DNA from: Clostridioides sp.
GTDB lineage: Bacteria; Bacillota; Clostridia; Peptostreptococcales; Peptostreptococcaceae
Reading direction: 5' to 3'
Assembly (NCBI GenBank): GCA_031272305.1
Contig: JAISUA010000082.1
Location: 1-7,076 of the forward strand
DNA: 7,076 bases
Part shown: piece by piece, positions 4,853-7,076 of the stretch
How the letters are laid out: every line of letters starts with the position of its first letter
Position numbering within the stretch: position 1 is the first letter of the stretch
The notes under the pieces: model-generated
What the model was told of the DNA's origin: nothing
Databases searched by the model: none
What the model saw: only the letters and a program-made list of their open reading frames with translations
Made by a program: the position numbers and the translations under genes

Positions 4853-6835
4853 ATGAGCAGTATTAGTCTTTGTATGATTGTAAAAAACGAAGAACCTGTA
4901 ATTGGAAGATGTCTTGAATCGGTTAAAGATTTAGTAGATGAAATAATTATTGTAGATACAGGTTCAACTGACAGAACTAGAGAAATAGTATCTAAGTATA
5001 CAGATAAAGTTTATGATTATGAATGGAAAAATGATTTTGCAGCAGCCAGAAATTATGATTTTTCAAAAGCTACGAAAGATTATATTATGTGGCTTGATGC
5101 AGATGATGTTGTATTTCCAAAAGAAAAGAAAAAATTCCTTAAAGCAAAAAAGAACATAGCAGTTGGAACAGATGTAGTTATGATGATATATGAAGTAGAG
5201 TTTGACGAAACGGGAAAAGTGACACAGTCATTCTATAGAGAAAGATTGTTTAGACGTGAAAGAAAGTTTGAATGGAAGGGAAGAATTCACGAATCAATAG
5301 ATATTTACGATGAGAGCGAAGGAAAGAATAAGATTACACATGCTGAAGTAAAAATAAGTCATCAACCAATATTAGAGAACAAAGATAAGGCTAGAAATCT
5401 AAGAATTTTAGAAGATATGTTAGCTAAAGGAGAAGAATTTACTGCAAGAGATCAAAACTATTATGCAATAGAGCTTGCATTTAATAAAAGATATGAAGAG
5501 GCAATTGTTGAATTAAATAGATATATTGAAAGAGAAGATAGTTGGCTTGAGCCACAGATAAATTGTTGTCTTGAACTTTCTAGATGTTATCAAGGTTTAG
5601 GCGATGATAAACAAGCACTTTATTCGTTGTTTAGAAGTTTCGATTACGATGAACCTAGAGCAGAAATTTGTTGTGAAGTAGGAAAATTATTTTACGCTAA
5701 GAAAAATTATAAAGTATCTATAGAATGGTATAAGTATGCATTTGAAAAAGATGTAAATAATTATCTAGCGTGTTATAGAAGCAATGACTGCTATGATATA
5801 GTGCCAGCAATTCATTTATGTGCTTGTTATGAAGCACTAGGAGATAGAAAAAAAGCACTTTATTATCATGAACTAACAAAACAATTCAATCCAAATCACG
5901 ATGCAGTAATTAGAAATGAAGCATATTTTAAAAATGCAATCAATAGAGAAAAATTGCTAAAACAAAATTCAGGAAATGATTACAATAAATTCATTCCTGT
6001 CGGAAATAATAAATTGCCTAAAAATTTATCAGGTTATCAAGTAGTGCAAGTAGATATGATAGATCCTAATATTTTGAAACCTGGCGATAAGGTAATGATA
6101 AAAGATATAAATGGAGATAGAATTGTAGATTCAAGTGAATACAAGCGAATGATGGCAAATGGAGATTTGGATTTAGGAGTGAATTTTGAAAAAAGAATCA
6201 ATGACCTAGAAAATGGTAACTATAATCAACAAAATCAATACAATCAGCAAGGTCAATATAATAATTACAATCAGCAACAATATCAATACAACCAACAAAA
6301 TCAATATAGCCAACAATATCAATACAGCCAACAAAATCAATACAAGCAACAAAGTCAATATAATCAACAAAATCAATATGTTCAGCAACAACCTAAGAAA
6401 ATGGTAATAAAACAAGTTGGAAATCAGTATGTACTTGTTGATGAAAATGAACTAATTTCTAATTTAAATTATGGACCAAATCACTTAGAAAACAATGACT
6501 TAAATTATCAACTTCAAAATAATGCTCCAAATTATCAACTTCAAAATGATTTGACAAACATTCAATCACAAAGCAATGTTGCGAATAATCAACAAAATAA
6601 TTATTCAAGTTATCAAGTAGGAAATGGTTTTAATAATGAACAAAATAATTATTCAAGTTATCAAGCAGGAAATAGTTTTGAAAATTTACAGGTAGAAAAC
6701 AATACTACAAATGTTCAAGCAAATGATAACTTAAGTTCTAGTATAAAAAATAAATCTGTTAGTGTAGTAGATTATAGCAATTTTAAGAATACAAAAAAGA
6801 AAAAGCACAATAAAAAGAAAAAAAAGAAGAAATAG
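4853..6835 (+). CDS. Family-2 glycosyltransferase with EF-hand loop, Q/N/Y-repeat tail and poly-lysine end
   Basis: The product is a 660-residue paralogue of the preceding enzyme. Residues 1-147 align with it without gaps (67 of the first 86 identical by hand), including VDTGSTD (34-40), WLDADD (80-85) with the DxD residues, and GRIHE (143-147). TPR-like helices continue to about 370. The remainder has no counterpart in the neighbour: a linker (377-417), a canonical EF-hand/dockerin-like loop DINGDRIVDSSE (418-429), a helix-like KRINDLEN end, a Tyr/Gln/Asn hexapeptide repeat (457-513), a short hydrophobic KMVIKQVGNQYVLVDENEL segment (516-534), an Asn-rich region with smaller repeats (to about 646) and a Lys-rich end (648-660). 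There is no signal peptide, membrane helix or sorting signal, so the tail is predicted cytoplasmic. The core is expected to be active. The tail may mediate self-association, calcium response and binding to a polyanion, but that is inference; substrate and acceptor are unknown. Confidence 0.88.
   Translation: MSSISLCMIVKNEEPVIGRCLESVKDLVDEIIIVDTGSTDRTREIVSKYTDKVYDYEWKNDFAAARNYDFSKATKDYIMWLDADDVVFPKEKKKFLKAKKNIAVGTDVVMMIYEVEFDETGKVTQSFYRERLFRRERKFEWKGRIHESIDIYDESEGKNKITHAEVKISHQPILENKDKARNLRILEDMLAKGEEFTARDQNYYAIELAFNKRYEEAIVELNRYIEREDSWLEPQINCCLELSRCYQGLGDDKQALYSLFRSFDYDEPRAEICCEVGKLFYAKKNYKVSIEWYKYAFEKDVNNYLACYRSNDCYDIVPAIHLCACYEALGDRKKALYYHELTKQFNPNHDAVIRNEAYFKNAINREKLLKQNSGNDYNKFIPVGNNKLPKNLSGYQVVQVDMIDPNILKPGDKVMIKDINGDRIVDSSEYKRMMANGDLDLGVNFEKRINDLENGNYNQQNQYNQQGQYNNYNQQQYQYNQQNQYSQQYQYSQQNQYKQQSQYNQQNQYVQQQPKKMVIKQVGNQYVLVDENELISNLNYGPNHLENNDLNYQLQNNAPNYQLQNDLTNIQSQSNVANNQQNNYSSYQVGNGFNNEQNNYSSYQAGNSFENLQVENNTTNVQANDNLSSSIKNKSVSVVDYSNFKNTKKKKHNKKKKKKK
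6104..6139 (+). other. EF-hand / dockerin-like calcium-binding loop in the glycosyltransferase tail
   Basis: This encodes residues 418-429, DINGDRIVDSSE. Oxygen ligands sit at loop positions 1 (Asp), 3 (Asn), 5 (Asp), 9 (Asp) and 12 (Glu), and position 8 is the hydrophobic Val expected in EF-hands. Position 6 is Arg instead of the usual Gly. The following YKRMMANGD resembles the helix after a dockerin half-repeat. Only one loop is present, whereas EF-hands and dockerins usually come in pairs, so binding may be weak or require dimerisation. Confidence 0.65.
6221..6391 (+). repeat. In-frame 18-bp tandem repeat encoding Y-x-Q-Q-x-Q hexapeptides
   Basis: This encodes residues 457-513. The 57 residues are only Tyr, Gln and Asn apart from single Gly, Lys and Val and a few Ser. 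The basic unit is YNQQNQ, with variants YNQQGQ, YSQQYQ, YSQQNQ, YKQQSQ and a few expanded units. At DNA level the unit is close to TATAATCAACAAAATCAA. The period is a multiple of three, so gain or loss of units would change tail length without a frameshift. Confidence 0.9.
6503..6547 (+). repeat. Two identical 18-bp copies encoding NYQLQN
   Basis: AATTATCAACTTCAAAAT occurs at 6503-6520 and again at 6530-6547, a 27-bp period, giving NYQLQN at residues 551-556 and 560-565. The identity of the two copies indicates recent internal duplication in the Asn-rich part of the glycosyltransferase tail. Confidence 0.85.
6584..6679 (+). repeat. Two 48-bp tandem units in the Asn-rich tail
   Basis: The units 6584-6631 and 6632-6679 encode NNQQNNYSSYQVGNGF and NNEQNNYSSYQAGNSF (residues 578-593 and 594-609). 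They differ in only a few bases. This is a third repeat family in the same tail, distinct in period and sequence from the hexapeptide array. Confidence 0.88.
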
Positions 6836-6880
6836 AGATAGTAAAAATAGAAATAGTAAAAATAGAAATAGTAAAAATAT
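6836..6880 (+). repeat. Three 15-bp tandem repeats directly after the stop codon
   Basis: The units are AGATAGTAAAAATAG (6836-6850), AAATAGTAAAAATAG (6851-6865) and AAATAGTAAAAATAT (6866-6880). They start with the first base after the TAG of the second glycosyltransferase. The unit carries in-frame stops, so it is untranslated. I see no stable fold in it. Confidence 0.85.
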
Positions 6881-6886
6881 TTGGCT

Positions 6887-6914
6887 GTGTAAACTTTTTA
6901 TAAATATTAAAAAA
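6887..6914 (+). repeat. 28-bp direct repeat, copy 2, after the second glycosyltransferase gene
   Basis: This is the second copy of the block at 4787-4814, with mismatches at three positions. One of them breaks the hairpin complementarity present in the first copy. The stretch that follows, to about 7000, is AT-rich and holds no gene or clear terminator that I can see, so how the glycosyltransferase transcript ends is not obvious. Confidence 0.65.
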
Positions 6915-7002
6915 AATATCTGTTTGTATAATAAAAATAAAACTTTGTACTAAAATATTATAAAGCAATATTACAATGTCAAAATAGATAATAGAATAAA
7001 CA

Positions 7003-7028
7003 ATAAAAAAGGGTCCTCACGGACCCTT
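7003..7028 (-). terminator. Intrinsic terminator for an unseen convergent gene to the right
   Basis: The 8-bp stem AAGGGTCC (7009-7016) and GGACCCTT (7021-7028) encloses the 4-base loop TCAC. On the minus strand the stem is followed by TTTTTTAT, a textbook intrinsic terminator. On the plus strand the bases after the stem are TAAATGTATT-like, without a T-run. It therefore most likely ends a minus-strand transcript entering from beyond 7076, although the stem could also slow plus-strand transcription from the glycosyltransferases. Confidence 0.85.
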
Positions 7029-7076
7029 AAATGTATTTAAAATTTAAAATAAATTAAATAGAATTATTAAAAATAA

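Noticed and set aside
6221..6391. CRISPR-like array
   Set aside because: The units are 18 bp, contiguous, without unique spacers, and in frame within a long coding region; no cas genes are present.
6206..6415. Hydrophobic Leu/Ile-rich minus-strand frame and an Asn/Ile-rich plus-strand frame over the repeat array
   Set aside because: Both are shadows of the 18-bp coding repeat; they have no ribosome binding site, and the periodic composition follows from the repeat itself.
6783..6968. Minus-strand 61-residue frame with repeated Ile-Phe-Thr-Ile-Ser
   Set aside because: It is a reading of the 15-bp repeats and the poly-lysine codons from the opposite strand, without supporting signals.
7009..7028. 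Terminator of the glycosyltransferase transcript at the right-end hairpin
   Set aside because: There is no T-run after the stem on the plus strand; the T-run is on the minus strand, so the hairpin is assigned to an unseen convergent gene.

Overview
The window comes from a low-GC, AT-rich genome with strong AGGAGG-type ribosome binding sites and lipoprotein signal peptides. This points to a Gram-positive Firmicute. The overall style suggests an anaerobic coccus of the Tissierellia/Peptoniphilaceae kind (for example Finegoldia), but that placement is an impression and was not tested. No rRNA, tRNA, CRISPR array or complete insertion sequence was seen.

Left part, 1-1750: the start of a phosphate ABC uptake operon on the minus strand. 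It holds pstS (binding lipoprotein) and then pstC (permease), which runs off the left edge; pstA, pstB and phoU would be expected further left. Upstream of pstS lie a candidate promoter and a 70-bp segment bounded by imperfect inverted repeats. That segment ends almost exactly where the next feature begins: a C-terminal fragment of a P-type cation ATPase (plus strand, to 2299) that has lost its catalytic domains.

Middle part, 2300-3675: a symmetrical hairpin terminator separates the ATPase remnant from a convergent gene. That gene encodes a secreted lipoprotein with a ComEC-like metallo-beta-lactamase domain. An AT-rich divergent intergenic region follows.

Right part, 3676-6835: two tandem paralogous family-2 glycosyltransferases with helical TPR-like C-terminal halves. 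They align without a gap over at least their first 147 residues, and a 28-bp block recurs just after both genes, so they look like a local duplication. The second protein is the unusual item. Its core is followed by about 290 residues not found in the first: a linker, a canonical EF-hand/dockerin-like calcium loop, a 57-residue repeat made almost only of Tyr, Gln and Asn, a short hydrophobic segment, an Asn-rich repeat region and a poly-lysine end. Neither enzyme has a signal peptide or membrane segment, so both probably act in the cytoplasm.

The right end, 6836-7076, holds three 15-bp tandem repeats, the second copy of the 28-bp block, and a GC-rich hairpin whose T-tract lies on the minus strand. 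That hairpin most likely terminates an unseen convergent gene beyond the right edge.
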